Of a DNA stretch of 64,000 bases, positions 32,464 through 44,639 are shown one piece after another. This DNA is from Pardosa pseudoannulata (Eukaryota; Arthropoda; Arachnida; Araneae; Lycosidae). The position numbers and the translations under genes are program-made. The first letter of the stretch is position 1; each line of letters begins with the position of its first letter. A model generated the notes under the pieces. The model was not told where the DNA came from, searched no databases, and saw only the letters and a program-made list of their open reading frames with translations. The stretch spans positions 120,421,499 through 120,485,498 of the forward strand of contig CM063508.1 of the NCBI GenBank assembly GCA_032207245.1, read 5' to 3'.

Positions 32464-32934
32464 CGTGCACACAATTGGTCGTGCAATGGCGGGTGTTTCT
32501 GCTAAAATTAACATTGAATTAACTAGATAACTGAACAAAAATTTCTGATATGAACTCCACCGGGCTTCCTTGCATGCCTATAGTGTGTGTGTAATGAAAC
32601 TGTAACCATAACTAACCAACTAAATTATAATTGTATTCTAAAATAAATTTCTGGCGATTCTATTCTTAAAACTACAATTTTTGGCGATATTCCTTTGTTT
32701 CTTTTCTGACTTAAGTAACCTTTGGCGACTTTGCAAACACCAAAAATAAATTCTGCTTAGCTCAACTATTCTTAAAAATCTCATTTACGTAACTTAGTTT
32801 TGATCCTCGCTTTCCCTATGCGACTTAATTCTTAATATTCGCATTGGCTGGATCACTTGCATGCCCACACCACTATATAACCAAATGTATGCTGGTATAT
32901 ATGTACACACGTCAAGAGGACACTAGTGAAAGCC

Positions 32935-34012
32935 AGTTCAGTAAAGGTCAAAATGAATGTTTAAAGTTTAAAAATCAAAGTTTTCTTTGCGTACATAAAA
33001 GCATAACAGTGAAACTTGTCAAAATTTGTTGAAATTTGAACAGTGAACTTTTCCTTGATTACAACACTTCCTTTACTTTGTACGAGGAAGTAAAAAAAAC
33101 AAACAAACATACGAATAACGAATGGTATTGTTACGGTAAAGTTTCACTATTAAAGTTTTCTTGTACTACATATAAGCGTAACAGTGAAACTTGTCAAAAT
33201 TAGTACTTTTATTGAAATTTGAACACTGAACTTTTTTTTTGATTACAACATTTCCTTTATTTTGTACAAGGAAGTAAAAAAACATACGAATAACGAATGG
33301 CATTGTTACGGTAAAGTTTTAATATTAAAGTTTTCTTGTACGTACATACAAGCATAACAGTGAAATTTGTCAAAATTTGTTGAAATTTGAACACTGAACA
33401 TTTTCTTGATTACAACATTTCCTTTCCTTTGTACGAGGAAGTAAAAAAGTCCATACGAATAACGAATGGTATTGTTACGGTAAAGTTTCATTATTAAAGT
33501 TTTCTTGTACGTACATACAAGCGTAACAGTGAAACAAAATTAGTACTTTTGTTGAAATTTGAACACTGAACTTTTTCTTGATTACAACATTTCCTTTACT
33601 TTGTACAAGGAAGTAAAAAAAAAAAAAAAAACATACGAATAACGAATGGCATTGTTACGGTAAAGTTTTAATATTAAAGTTTTCTTGTACGTACATACAA
33701 GCGTAACAATGAAACTTGTCAAAATTAGTACTTTTGTTGAAATTTGAACACTGAACTTTTTCTTGATTACAACATTTCCTTTACTTTGTACAAGTAAAAA
33801 AAAAACATACGAATAACGAATGATATTGTTACGGTAAAGTTTCAATATTAAAGTTTTCTTGTACGTACATACAAGCGTAACAGCGAAACTTGTGAAAATT
33901 AGTACTTTTGTTGAAATTTGAACACTAAACCTTTTCTCGATTACAACATTTCCTTTACTTTGTACAAGGAAGTAAAAAAAAAAAAAAAAACATACGAATA
34001 ACGAATGGTAAT
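32935..34012. repeat. ~175-bp satellite array, about six units
   Basis: The landmark taacgaatgg recurs at 33116, 33291, 33460, 33640, 33814 and 33999 (spacings 169-185). Each unit has ttgttacggtaaagtt, attaaagttttcttgtac, aagcgtaacagtgaaac, gaaatttgaacactgaac and tttactttgtacaaggaag followed by an A-run of variable length. Length differences come mainly from the A-run and from presence or absence of agtacttttg. The 151-codon minus-strand frame here is a by-product of the repeat and is not a gene. Confidence 0.95.
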
Positions 34013-34753
34013 ACCCGGTAAAAACGAAATCTAACACCGCCTCTATCTTAGAGTACGACTCTTTTCAAAAAGTTTTCAAAAGGAACAGCGTGGTGAAAAA
34101 GTTAATTAACGCTATTAATTTACAAGCTGTGATGTAGCTGTACACGGCACAAGTGCTAAGAGAAAGGGCTGCATACTGCTCCTTCATTACTAACATCCCG
34201 GTATTTCGCTTTTGCAGTGAAAAGAAAAAAAAAACTATAAACCAAAACAAATACGATGTTTAAACTTCAGCTGCTTGTGTGTGACACTCGGAACAAGAAA
34301 TTTGAAATATAACTACCTAGTTAATTTGGAAAGACTCCCGTTTCGAAGGTAAAACGCGAAGCAATTAAGAATTTTAATTTTTCTCGAATTTACCGGATTT
34401 GTCTCCCGCCCTCCTGCCAAATTAACCAGGACAAAATGAAGAATCTCGTTAGCAGTTAATTTATGCGCGGGAATTGTAACGTTTAGTGTTACGATGAAGG
34501 AAAAATAGTTGGAGTAAGAAAGGAACAGAAAAAGACTGCTCCACATTTTTTTTCTTTTTTGCGTGAATATTTTTTACACCAATATAAAAAAATGCAGAAA
34601 GTTATGTGGAGTTGTTAATTTTTCATGCACGAATTACTGTCTCGTGCATTGAATATTTTTTTTTTATAATTATACAGTATACTGTGAGCCAAATGTGTAT
34701 TCATTAACTTACTGATAGCTTTGTTTCTGTAATATTTGGTAACAAATACACAG

Positions 34754-34922
34754 GCCGAACGTTGGCCGAATGGTTAGGGTGCTGGCCTTCGGAACCGGAG
34801 TTCGTGGGTTCGAATCCCACTAAGTCATGGATGTTCGTAGCCGTTCGGAATCGGCTTTAAGCAGTAGGTCCCGGTCTCATTAGCCCTCGTGTTGCAAAAA
34901 GTAGACCGTAGCACTTCAAAAC
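34754..34922 (+). mobile_element. SINE-1 full copy with 11-bp target duplication
   Basis: A 169-bp tRNA-derived SINE. Its A-box region is tggccgaatggttaggg and its B-box gggttcgaatccc. The tRNA-unrelated body is ggatgttcgtagccgttcg...aagcagtaggtcccggtctc, with the tail aaaagtagaccgtagcac and caaaac. The direct repeat caaatacacag flanks it (34743-34753 and 34923-34933), showing target-primed insertion. Confidence 0.95.
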
Positions 34923-34967
34923 CAAACCAAATACACAGTAATCATGTTCTATTCATCCAGATTGTTT

Positions 34968-35022
34968 TCCGTTGGAAGGCAACGGTCTGTTGTTTTGCTA
35001 CACGAGGGCGAATGAAACCAGA
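34968..35022 (-). repeat. SINE-1 tail fragment
   Basis: ggaaggcaacggtctgttg and gctacacgagggcgaatgaa match the 3' body of SINE-1 in inverse orientation. The tRNA-like head is missing, cut by the MITE that starts at 35033. Confidence 0.7.
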
Positions 35023-35032
35023 CATGAGAATA

Positions 35033-35190
35033 AGGCAATTTGTCGCAACGTCACGAACTACTATAATGCCATTCCCCTTCATTTTCATGTTTAGAACAGG
35101 CAATAGACAAACAATAAACTGCCCTTCCGTTTCAAACTAAAGCCAGATTTGTCATAGTTTGAGAATTTGCCCTACTGCGTGAAATCGCCT
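35033..35190 (+). mobile_element. 158-bp TA-flanked MITE, copy 1
   Basis: The ends AGGCAATTTGTCGCA and (complement) AGGCGATTTCACGCAG are inverted. TA flanks at 35031 and 35191. The copy at 61616-61763 is homologous in inverse orientation throughout. Tc1/mariner-type target. Confidence 0.85.
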
Positions 35191-35519
35191 TATGCAACAT
35201 TCAGTCACTTATGTTAGCAGCAAAAGCGCGGTTTTAAAATTTACAATCTACCTATAAACGTGTACACGTGTATGCATTTTACATACGTAATAAATAAAAA
35301 AAATAACCTCCAAAAAATCATACATAGCTACACATTTTACTGGTTTCTAAATTAAAATTTAGAAAATTAAATTAAAAATAAATTCACAGTACACTATTAC
35401 AAAAAGTAAATTAAAATTTATGTATTTATAAATGTATAAGTAGCTTTTTTAGCTTTAACAACTTCTATTTCAGAAAAGTGTTTTTGGTAAGAACATTAAC
35501 CCTGATTGAAAGGTTTACA

Positions 35520-35690
35520 TTTTCTACATTAGGGATTCTAGAGTGTATTTACTCAAATTTGACCAAAATTCAGTTTATTTTTTCCGCATAGTACTGAAAA
35601 CTCTTTCCCATGCAGTATTACTGTGTGGAAAGAGTAGGATATTCGGTAGAATCCCAGTACCGGGGGCCGGCCGCCATGTTTTGGCTCTAT
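35520..35690 (-). pseudogene. hAT transposase C-terminal fragment with internal stop
   Basis: The minus-strand frame reads ILLFPHSNTAWERVFSTMRK then a stop, then continues in frame as TEFWSNLSKYTLESL. PHSN-x-x-x-ERVFS-x-x-RK followed by a K/T-x-x-R/W-x-N-L motif is the hAT dimerisation region found in many animal hAT-like transposases. The in-frame stop and loss of upstream domains mark it as a pseudogene. The adjacent minus-strand frame 35872-36102 may belong to the same insertion but shows no motif I know. Confidence 0.72.
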
Positions 35691-36224
35691 TTTTATACAA
35701 GTGATAGCCAAATTGTCGCCAAGTGATGTTCACGATTTGTGCTTCGTTTTGTATTAAGTTTATAGCCAATTTCAAAGCACATATTTTGAACAAAAAGAAA
35801 AAAGGTTTAAAATTTTGTTACGATGAATTAAAAAAAAAAAAATAGAGCAACGTTTGCCAGAAAACTGGGTTTTAGAATTTGGCGACATCGCCCATGCTTG
35901 GCGTGCTCCCTGAAATTGGTCCCCCCCATAACTGGGATACTGCCGGATATTCAGCATTATATTTGGAAAGAATTTTAAATTTGATTCCTGAATTGGGATC
36001 TTTTAGTTGTTCAAATTGTTTGTTATTTTCTGGAGCAATCTGGAGAATTTCATGAGTTATCCATTTCTTTCTTTTCTCCAGAGAATTCGGAGTAGTTGGC
36101 ATGTTTATGATACCGGGACCTACTGTCTACCCTGAAAGAAGAGAAATCTTTAAATTTTCGAAAACTTTGAATTTAATTATACCCCAGTCAATTTTTGTTA
36201 TAGAGAAATGGAACTTTTTTTTGT

Positions 36225-36465
36225 GTTATATCTCAGTCAATTTTTGTTACAGAGAAAAGGAACATTTTTTGTGTTACGGTTTTTAGGAAGAGTTTCAATT
36301 TTCTCTACATAAAATGATAAAGAACGTGAGACGTATAAAAGTTTTGTAATTTTCGCAAAATTGACTACTTAATTTTAATAATAAGAATACTTAATTTGAT
36401 AATGAAATCTTAATTTTAATCCCCATAAAAGGAACGTCTACAATCAACGGTTGAGGATAAATGGT
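36225..36465 (+). repeat. Dispersed repeat D, copy 2
   Basis: Homologous to 23360-23555. Its first part is itself a short tandem duplication (tcaatttttgttanagagaaa at about 36189 and 36237). Confidence 0.5.
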
Positions 36466-36471
36466 TTTGTT

Positions 36472-36649
36472 TGATTTGGTCTTAGAGTGCTATGGTCTAC
36501 TATTTTGCTATACGAAAGCTAATGAGACCGAGATAAATTGCTTAAAGGCGATTTCGAACGGCTACGAACATCCATGCCATCAGCGGGATACCAACCCACG
36601 AACTTCGGTTCCGAAGAGCAGCGTGCTACCATTTATCCACCGTTTGACT
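36472..36649 (-). mobile_element. SINE-1 diverged copy
   Basis: Inverse copy with gctatggtctactattttgc, taatgagaccgag and gcgatttcgaacggctacga. The B-box is mutated (gcgggataccaaccc). No convincing target duplication; older than the 34.7- and 38.0-kb copies. Confidence 0.85.
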
Positions 36650-37436
36650 GTTTTCTTCCATAAATAAAAGGAACATTTTTAAGGCAATCGAATACACAAT
36701 ACTTCGAAAAAAAAAAGTTAACAACAATATTTGGAAAAAGATATTGGTTCTGGAGTAGCATATAAATATGTTTAAAGTTTAATATTTTTTAAACATAAAA
36801 TTTTAAAGTTTTAAAGAACTATTTCTGAAAAAAGAACTATTTCTATCTAGTGAAGCTAAAATCTACTGAAATTATCTACACGAACTAGTGAAAAACTCCT
36901 AGCGGCCAACTGTTTGAAAATCACTGGTTTAGATGATGGATTTATAATTGATAGTTCTCTCACCAACAAGGAAGCATTTGTACGTTGAATCGCTATGGTT
37001 TTATAATTGGTGAGGCATAATTTTCGTTATCTTCTTTCTCACTAGCAATTCACACACATGCTTCAAGTATTTTTATATTTATACAGTTTATATAATTGGT
37101 GATACTTTTACCGCAAACAATTTGATAGATTAGTTTCCTTAAAAATCGGATATACATATACAGAATAAATATCCAACTACCTATAACAGATAAAATAAAT
37201 ACTCTTTAAAAACAAGCAAAAGAGTAATTTCTCGCACAAACGTGCTCTTCCAACTCCTGATTATTAAGCACTGAAGAAAATAAGCTGAGCGACGAATTTC
37301 CATTTCGAGGGAAAGAGCAGCAAACGCAAATATGCGCTTCGTATTTCTCGTACGCGCCTTTCAAATCATTATGTGCGTTGATTAAAAATTCAATTCAACC
37401 TGAGCGGAAGATTCAATCATTTTACGCTTTCGCACG

Positions 37437-37845
37437 CGACGTAAATTCGATCATGTTAGCTCACAATGAGGAAGGCCTGCGAAAAATCTCAAAAGACGTA
37501 AATAATGGAGATAGGAAAATTATTTATTTACAACATATTACGACACGGCTATTCTCAAAAATGAAAGGATAACTGAAATTTGTGTTATTAACGACTGTGA
37601 TTTTTAGGTTCAGATGTATTAGAAAAATTGTGTAACGAAAATGTATAACAGAAGAGAGCGTGACATGAGCTGGAATAGGTGCCGATGACACGGCTAAATT
37701 TGTCTTTCTGTAGATGAAATAAATTGAATAAAACGGAAAAGGAACAAAAAATAATTCGTAAACGAACGTCTCTTAATATTTTTGTTCATTTTGTTCAATA
37801 AAATGACCATAATTGATTAAAATCTTATTTTTTATACACAATATA
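37437..37845 (+). repeat. ~420-bp segmental duplicate without brackets
   Basis: Homologous to 28736-29155 but preceded by unrelated sequence (caatcattttacgctttcgc) and lacking the 125-bp direct repeats. This suggests either donor copy or ancestral arrangement. Confidence 0.9.
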
Positions 37846-37876
37846 AAAACAAATACACGGGAGTTGCTCCAGTAGC

Positions 37877-38458
37877 CAGGGCCTAATTAAGGCACGGGCC
37901 TACTAGGCCTATGCACTGGGCCCCATAAAAATTTGGAACTTAATTATTAAATTTTAAATAATTAAATTAACAAAATTTGAAAATGTTTTTTGTTAATTCT
38001 TCAAGTAATATTTCAGCCGAACGATGGCCGAATGGTTAGGGTGCTGGCCTTCGGAACCGGAGTTCGTGGGTTCAAATCCCACTATGGCATGGATGTTCGT
38101 AGACGTTCGGAATCGGCTTTAAGCAGTAGGTCCCGGTCTCATTAGCCCCCGTGTTGCAAAAAGTAGACCGTAGCACTCCAAAACCAAACCAAGTAATATT
38201 TCACGAAACCTTATTTAGAAATTAAATAAAAACAGTTAAAATGTTGACAATTTTATCTAAAACACACTGCACTTACTTTTTTTTTACTTATGACTTACTA
38301 TATGGACTGTACTACAATATTATGTAAACTTTCCACCAAAAATATTCGTTTGTATCCTCTTTTAAAAACTAATTTTTTTTTTTTTTGCTTTGAAAGGAGG
38401 GTAGGGGGGGCGAAAGACTACCAGGCTCTTGGCCCAACTTTGCCTTGATTGGGCCCTG
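37877..38458. mobile_element. Non-autonomous hAT element split by SINE-1
   Basis: The termini CAGGGCCTAATTAAGGCA and (complement) CAGGGCCCAATCAAGGCA are flanked by ccagtagc (37869-37876) and cctgtagc (38459-38466), 7 of 8 matching. A complete SINE-1 sits inside at 38016-38189, so only about 390 bp belong to the hAT element. Termini resemble those at 11621-12266. Confidence 0.87.
38016..38189 (+). mobile_element. SINE-1 full copy with 14-bp target duplication, nested in hAT
   Basis: The 174-bp copy is nearly identical to that at 34754. The direct repeat caagtaatatttca flanks it (38002-38015 and 38190-38203). The tRNA-like head is intact at both boxes apart from gggttcaaatccc. Confidence 0.95.
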
Positions 38459-38466
38459 CCTGTAGC

Positions 38467-41240
38467 ACCTAGTATAAATACATAAGAGGGAAAATTTCCT
38501 TTTCATCAATCAGATGGAAGGAAGTATATAGCTGATATTTTTGCCAGAGTTTGCTTGGTAAAGAAATTTTACTGTAGTCATGTAGTAGAAGACAGCGCAA
38601 TGAAGCACTGACACCAGGAAAAATACTTAGCAAAAATAATTATTTTCATCTTAAAATTCGGAGAATTGCAGGCTTAATACAGGCAAGAGACAACTGTTCA
38701 TCTGTTTATTTATGAAAAGTGACGTACGGATGAGGGGGAAATAACATCGATAAGTTTCGATGTCAAAGCCACTGTATGATACCTTTTGAGGGAGAGTTTC
38801 ACACAGAAGCTCTGCTGTGGCCTGTAAAAACAGTGGCGGAATAGTTTTATGCAACAGCATAAAGATTTCAAGCATCTGCAGTTATTTCTGGAAGAATAGA
38901 CAGATGGTTTAGAAAATTGAAAGGACTACACGAAGCATTTATTAATTCATACTTTAATTTAGAGGAAAGCTATCTCATTGATTCATGTCCTTCATTTCAC
39001 TTGGGTGACTGAAAAAGTTAAAATTTAGAAAACCAGAAGAACCTGTTTTATGAGCAGAACTTTAGGGCCTGTAATTTTTTATACATCTCACACGCACACC
39101 TGTTATGTTACTGAAACTTTCTAACAGAATCTTATATAAAAAACTGGAAATATGCAATACATAAGCATATAGCTATTCCAAAATACGTCAAGGTCTAGGT
39201 AAATGTTTTAAAGTGTATTCGGCAGTCAAAAATGCACTCCCCTAACTTCCGAACGAAATAGGGTCAAAAACAATTTAAATCACCAAAAATAGTACGCCGA
39301 AGGAGTGTGTTGCACTTACGTATTACATACCGTTCCGAAGTAACGTTTAAACAGCGAGAAGTTCATAATCTCTTCATTTTTAAACTTAGAGAAATTAGGC
39401 ATTCGTCTATGATTTACCACAGCAATGTTGACCTATTTAAAATGTGACTACCATAGGCGATCAGCATTACAGTTTATGAGGGAACAAATTCAAGCTTTAT
39501 TCAGAAATCTAACTCAAACCCATTGTGTGAAAGTTTTCTATAATACACAATATGGCGAGAAATATATTGTACATTTATAACCAACTAGATTAAAGAAATG
39601 TCGTTAAGCAGGAATATAGATCTTCTGTTTGTATTTGTACTATAAGAACATTTGTTTGCCTAAATAAAGTTACCAGGAAAATCAAATAGATGTTAGTCCA
39701 GCAAATTTTACACATAACACCAGTTACATCAATGATATTATTTTATTAATTTGGATACAAGAGTTAAGTTACTATCTCGTATTCCAACTTTTGTTAATTT
39801 CGGTAATTAGCAGTGAGCGGCAGATTTATCAATAATAGGGAAGTATCAATGGAAAACCAAATTCGAAAATTCGTGATATCTAAAAAAACTTCCTCGAAAA
39901 ATTTCCTGCAAATTCCTTACTTCTGAATTTCATCAGAGCTTCTGTTCTGACTAGTTTCTTAACCATTCTTTTAATGTGAATGTATTTTACTTGAAATGCA
40001 AAGTGTGGAGCGGCATCGATGAAAGAATAGTCATTTATTGAAGCCAACTCAACAATTGTGCTATGCAAAACTTTTTTGTCAGTTGTTTTTTCTATATCTC
40101 AAAAATGGCTACTCAAAATAAAATCAAACCAATTCCGCAACACGTCACAACCGTAGATCAAATTTGGTGCAAGTATATCGATTTGTATAACGAACAAATT
40201 TAGGTACTTTTTACTTTTATACAAGCAGATTGGCATTCGATTTATCTGTCCATTTTAGTCGATTATCTTAGAGCAACTGTTACACTTCAAACAATTATCA
40301 ACACCAAAATACATTTACAATATGGTCTGCCCCAACAACATTTTGCCAAAAGGTCTACTACACCTAGTACGTCCCTAAGCAATTAATTCGCAAAACAAAA
40401 TAATACTTACCACACAGGTACACCTTTACGAAATACACGGGATAAAAATGGTTTCTAGAGATTAATGACAGTAATTTTGGTTACAAGCCAAGGAAATGTG
40501 GGCAGATCACTATAGTTGTTCGCGATAACAATTTTTCTTTTTATCTTTTTTTCTTCTTTTTTTCCATAGCGTGATGTCAAAAATGTCAGCACGAATTGAA
40601 AAGACATTTGGACTATCATCCTACGACACAGATGTCGACGAATGTTGGATTTAAAGTAGCAATAAAGCAAAATCTTTATAGTCTTACGTTGTATATGCTT
40701 TTACCATACTTATTATATCCTTTGATGTTAACTTTTATTTTTTTATTGCTTTTACTTTGAACAAAAACCAATACTGGCGCGCAGAGATATGTCTGTACAT
40801 ATCCCTACTTGCTTTTCTATTGTTAAGTAAAAAAACTTTCCAAAAATAATTAAGATTAATAATTAATAAAAAATAATAAATAATTAATTTTTTTTAAAAT
40901 TAATTAGTAATTAATTTTATATTATTTTATTAACTAACGACTTGTATTCCTTCGTAGTTAGTAAAGAACCGCACTTAATATAGTTTTTTTTTTTAAGATT
41001 ACAGAAAAAACCACTCAATTATAAACAAATTTGATGATGAATTCCAGAGAGTTTTATATAACTTTTGTATCCTGTATGCCTTATAATACATGGTGTGTCT
41101 ATATATACATCAAATAGTTATTGTTATTTATTGGACTTACATATCTCAAATTCCAGTAATCAACTTGTATAATTGGTGCAAATTTGACACTAATTTGTTG
41201 ATATATACTTAATTGCTGTTACTGCTATTGGTACTTGGAT
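38467..41240. other. Giant-intron segment without recognised features
   Basis: About 2.8 kb of AT-rich sequence with only short spurious frames (38651-38875, 39880-40068, 40455-40670). No repeat boundaries seen. Confidence 0.5.
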
Positions 41241-41532
41241 GAGTCAAACTCGTGATCCGGATTCTACTTGACTTAATACGAAGTGCGTCTTTCGTTTTGA
41301 AGAGCGCCGGTAAAGTAAAAGAACGGCTTTTAGCTCTGGATCCTCAGGGACCATGCATAAAACCTCGCCTACATCCCCCAAAGGTATCGGTTAGACTTGA
41401 AGGACACTGCTCATTTTACACGTCCTAGCTATCATTAATGAACACAGTGATCTATGGATTTTTAAGCCCTAAACCCACAATCCTCCGATTACGGGCTCAA
41501 AGCCTTTGCCAACTGAACTACTGCAGCACCCA
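41241..41532 (-). mobile_element. SINE-2 copy (tRNA-Thr-like head)
   Basis: On the minus strand the head reads gtagttcagttggcaaaggc (A-box-like), then gagcccgtaatcggaggatt (anticodon-loop position CGT) and tgtgggttta (decayed B-box). It resembles the copies at 57955 and 62285. Confidence 0.6.
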
Positions 41533-42789
41533 ACAATATACAAAATGAACGTATGTATGCATGCTTTTTCTTTATAAAAATTCACACGTTTTATTGTGGC
41601 ATCATTAAATTTTGCCCATTTTTTATAGCGTGAAAAAAAGGACAGTTATAAAAATCTCTTCTGTCCACTCTGTTCGTGATATTACACTTGCTATATATAT
41701 GCGTGGGCGACACCGGATGATTCATAAAGAAAATAATAAAAATTAAATGTCTAACGTGTTTAGCATTCCAGGCGTCGAAGAAACTAAATTGAGTTTTGAA
41801 TGACTAGCCGCGTTAAAATTCGGCGTGTTTACGGCTTATGAAAGAAAAGAGAAACGCAACAGATATTTAAATTCCACTTAGCAGTTTCCTGTAAGTGGAA
41901 AAGTTTTCAATGACTACTACTTTTAAAGAGTTGCTGACAGCGTCATTAACTACATACGACATTTTTTGCTTAAACCAGAGGCGTATTTCGTTAAGATACT
42001 ATACATGTTTCGAGAATAGATAGAGGCCTGGTAAATTTCAGAAACGTACGCAGTAATAATTTCTCAGTGCGCCAATCGTGTAAATCCCTTTTGCGGTTTT
42101 CATACCTATGCAAACGAGGTTGTTACAGAATTCCTCGAAAAAGACTGATAATCTGAAATTTCAATTTAGAAACACTAACGTTTTAATAATGAGAAATTTT
42201 TCCTTTTAGATAAATATGTATAGAAAAATATAATAAATGCAAACAAACGAGCAAAATCCAATAGTAAATTTTTATTAGAAGCGGCTCTTGGGCCTGACAA
42301 TTTGGACCTCTGGGGGCGGCATTTTGGCTCGAATTTTAGGAATATTTTTTTATAAAGAAAGATTTAACTTAAAATAGAAATGACTTGGGCATTAATAGGT
42401 TAAGTAATCACTATCGTGGAATGAAGACTTGATTTAATAAGTATCCATAGTTATTATATTCACGGCCATTTCATAGTTATGGGCGTGTAAGTATAAAAGT
42501 ATGCCTGAGGTAAACCAGATATTGTGGTTAGACTTGCAGTTTGTTTGTTCCCAGTGAGGATACTTTAAATGAAGTACTGTAAATGTTTGTGTTTATTTTT
42601 AAATAGAGATACTACTTCAATAAGTTTAACAAGTGGTAAATATTTATGTTTAAGTTTACAAGAAGACTATGTGAGTATGACTTTTATATTTTGTATAAAC
42701 AGGAGCTAATGAAAATTTTGTCAAAATTTTTGTTAATTCTTTATTAATAAATTGTTAATTTCAAAATATTTTTTTCATATTGTTAAAGA

Positions 42790-43368
42790 TACACTCATGT
42801 ATTAATGGTTTTTATAGTAAAGCTTTAATGCAAATATTGTATAGTTTTATGAGTTCTAATTCCAATATTTTAATGAGGTTTCTTTTAAACGATTCAGAAA
42901 TGTACAGAGTTATAAAAAAAAATAAAAAGTTAATTTTTGGTGGTTTGAAGGTGATGTGACCCTTAAAGAACACAGGGTTAATTTTATGTATTAACAGTTT
43001 TTATAGTAAAGCTTTTAAGCAAATATTTTATAGTTTTATGAGTTATAATTCCAATATTTCAATCAGGTTTCTTTTAAATAATTCAGAAATGTCTAGAGAT
43101 TATAAAAAATAAAAATAAAAAAGTGAATATTTTATGGTTTGAAGGTGATATGACTCTTAAAGAACACAGGATTAATTTTATGTATTAACAGTTTTTATAG
43201 TAAAGCTTTTATGCAAATATTGTATAGTTTCATGAGTTATAATTCCAATATTTCAATCAGGTTTCTTTTAAATAATTCAAACATGTCCAGAGATTATAAA
43301 AAAAATAAAAAGTGAATTTTTGGAAGTATGAAGGTGATGTGACCCTTAAAGAACACAGGGGTAATTTT
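42790..43368 (+). repeat. ~190-bp tandem triplet
   Basis: tttttatagtaaagctttna recurs at about 42810, 42999 and 43194. Each unit continues with tagttttatgagt, aattccaatattt, caggtttcttttaaa, gaaggtgatgtgac and cttaaagaacacaggg. Identity is high. Unit lengths differ through A-runs. Confidence 0.9.
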
Positions 43369-43772
43369 GATTATTTTTACCATTTATAAGTCGATCTGCA
43401 ATAAAATAACGTGGCAGATGTTTCATTCTAAATTTAACTTTAAGCACACTTGCAAAATCGGTCACGGTCAGATAAGAAAAGAGAAATGTCTAAAATCTAG
43501 GTGGGAGGGATTTTTTTTCCGACTGAAAATCTTCTCTTGTTTCAAACATAAGAATGCTTTGACAGAGCTGACATCTATTGTTTTTTTTTTTGGTTTTCCT
43601 CGCCGCAAACGATTTTTTCTCCTCAATGCTCACAGCGCACGTCGCTTTCGCCATTTCAAAATGTCAGTCATGTTTCAAAGAACAGGGATTTTTTTTTTCC
43701 TTCCAGGGAAAAAAAAGCAATTTTTTTTCTCATTTTCTGACTTTATGCTATCCCAGAAACCATTGCTTAGGG

Positions 43773-43774
<2 letters not shown>

Positions 43775-43819
<45 letters not shown>
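43775..43819. repeat. (TA)n microsatellite
   Basis: About 22 TA units. The frames crossing it at 43367-43904 translate to low-complexity protein with Phe and Tyr-Ile runs and are not considered genes. Confidence 0.95.
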
Positions 43820-43820
<1 letters not shown>

Positions 43821-44639
43821 TTTTTGAAAAATTTTTGTTCTTATTTCCTATCTATCCGGAAGCTTAAAGAAAGAAAGTTTTGCAGGAGAGAAAATTTCCC
43901 GTGAACTGTCAAAAAATTCGTATTTCTGCATAAGAGACACCGGAAACCAAATTCTAAATTTTGAAAGGGTTATAGATGACGCTATTTATAGAGGTTTTTT
44001 GAAATGTTATTTCAGCAGATTTGGAGTGGAAGGTTTCAGACAATTTTGAGGCAATAGCCATGAATGCGTGACATTTTCGATTTTTTTTCCTCCAGTTCTC
44101 CGGTTACATCCCGAGAACTTGGCTATAGATATCTTTATAGGATTTTAAACAAGAAAATCCTAAATGTAAGATAATAAAATACAAATCCTATTTATTTATA
44201 TCGCAGACATTTCCTCATTACAAGGAGTATAAATTTTCAAGTTAAGAAAGATTTCAGTTATGCAGTTTTGAACGTAACCCATACTGCACAAAATGTATCA
44301 TATACAGTATAAATATGTATCATATACATTGATACGTATTTGAAACGGATATAACACATTAGGTGCTGTATGTGAAGGGGAGATAGTAGTTTTTGAAATT
44401 TAAAATCTTTCATTCTAACAATCTTTTGCGAAAAGCTCGTATCAGACATGTTTTTAGGCAATAAAGTTTTTGTTTGTGCGTTATTGTTTGTCACAGTTGC
44501 AATAAAAGAGTTGGTCGTTTAGTCTTAGGCTTAATTGCAATAGAGCAATATGCAATATATATATATATATATGTGTAATACGCAATAAATAATTAACTGT
44601 TGGTGCTTAAAAAATTCTTTAAAAAATCTAAAAATTTAA

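Noticed and set aside
33582..34037. 151-codon minus-strand frame
   Set aside because: Read-through of the 175-bp satellite; the protein repeats with the satellite period and shifts frame with A-run length.
34754..34830. Functional tRNA gene
   Set aside because: The tRNA-like head has no proper acceptor stem and is followed by the same non-tRNA body in every copy, with target duplications; it is a SINE.
42790..43368. CRISPR array
   Set aside because: Whole units are repeated with no short repeat/unique spacer alternation, and the genome is eukaryotic. Same for the arrays at 33 and 63 kb.
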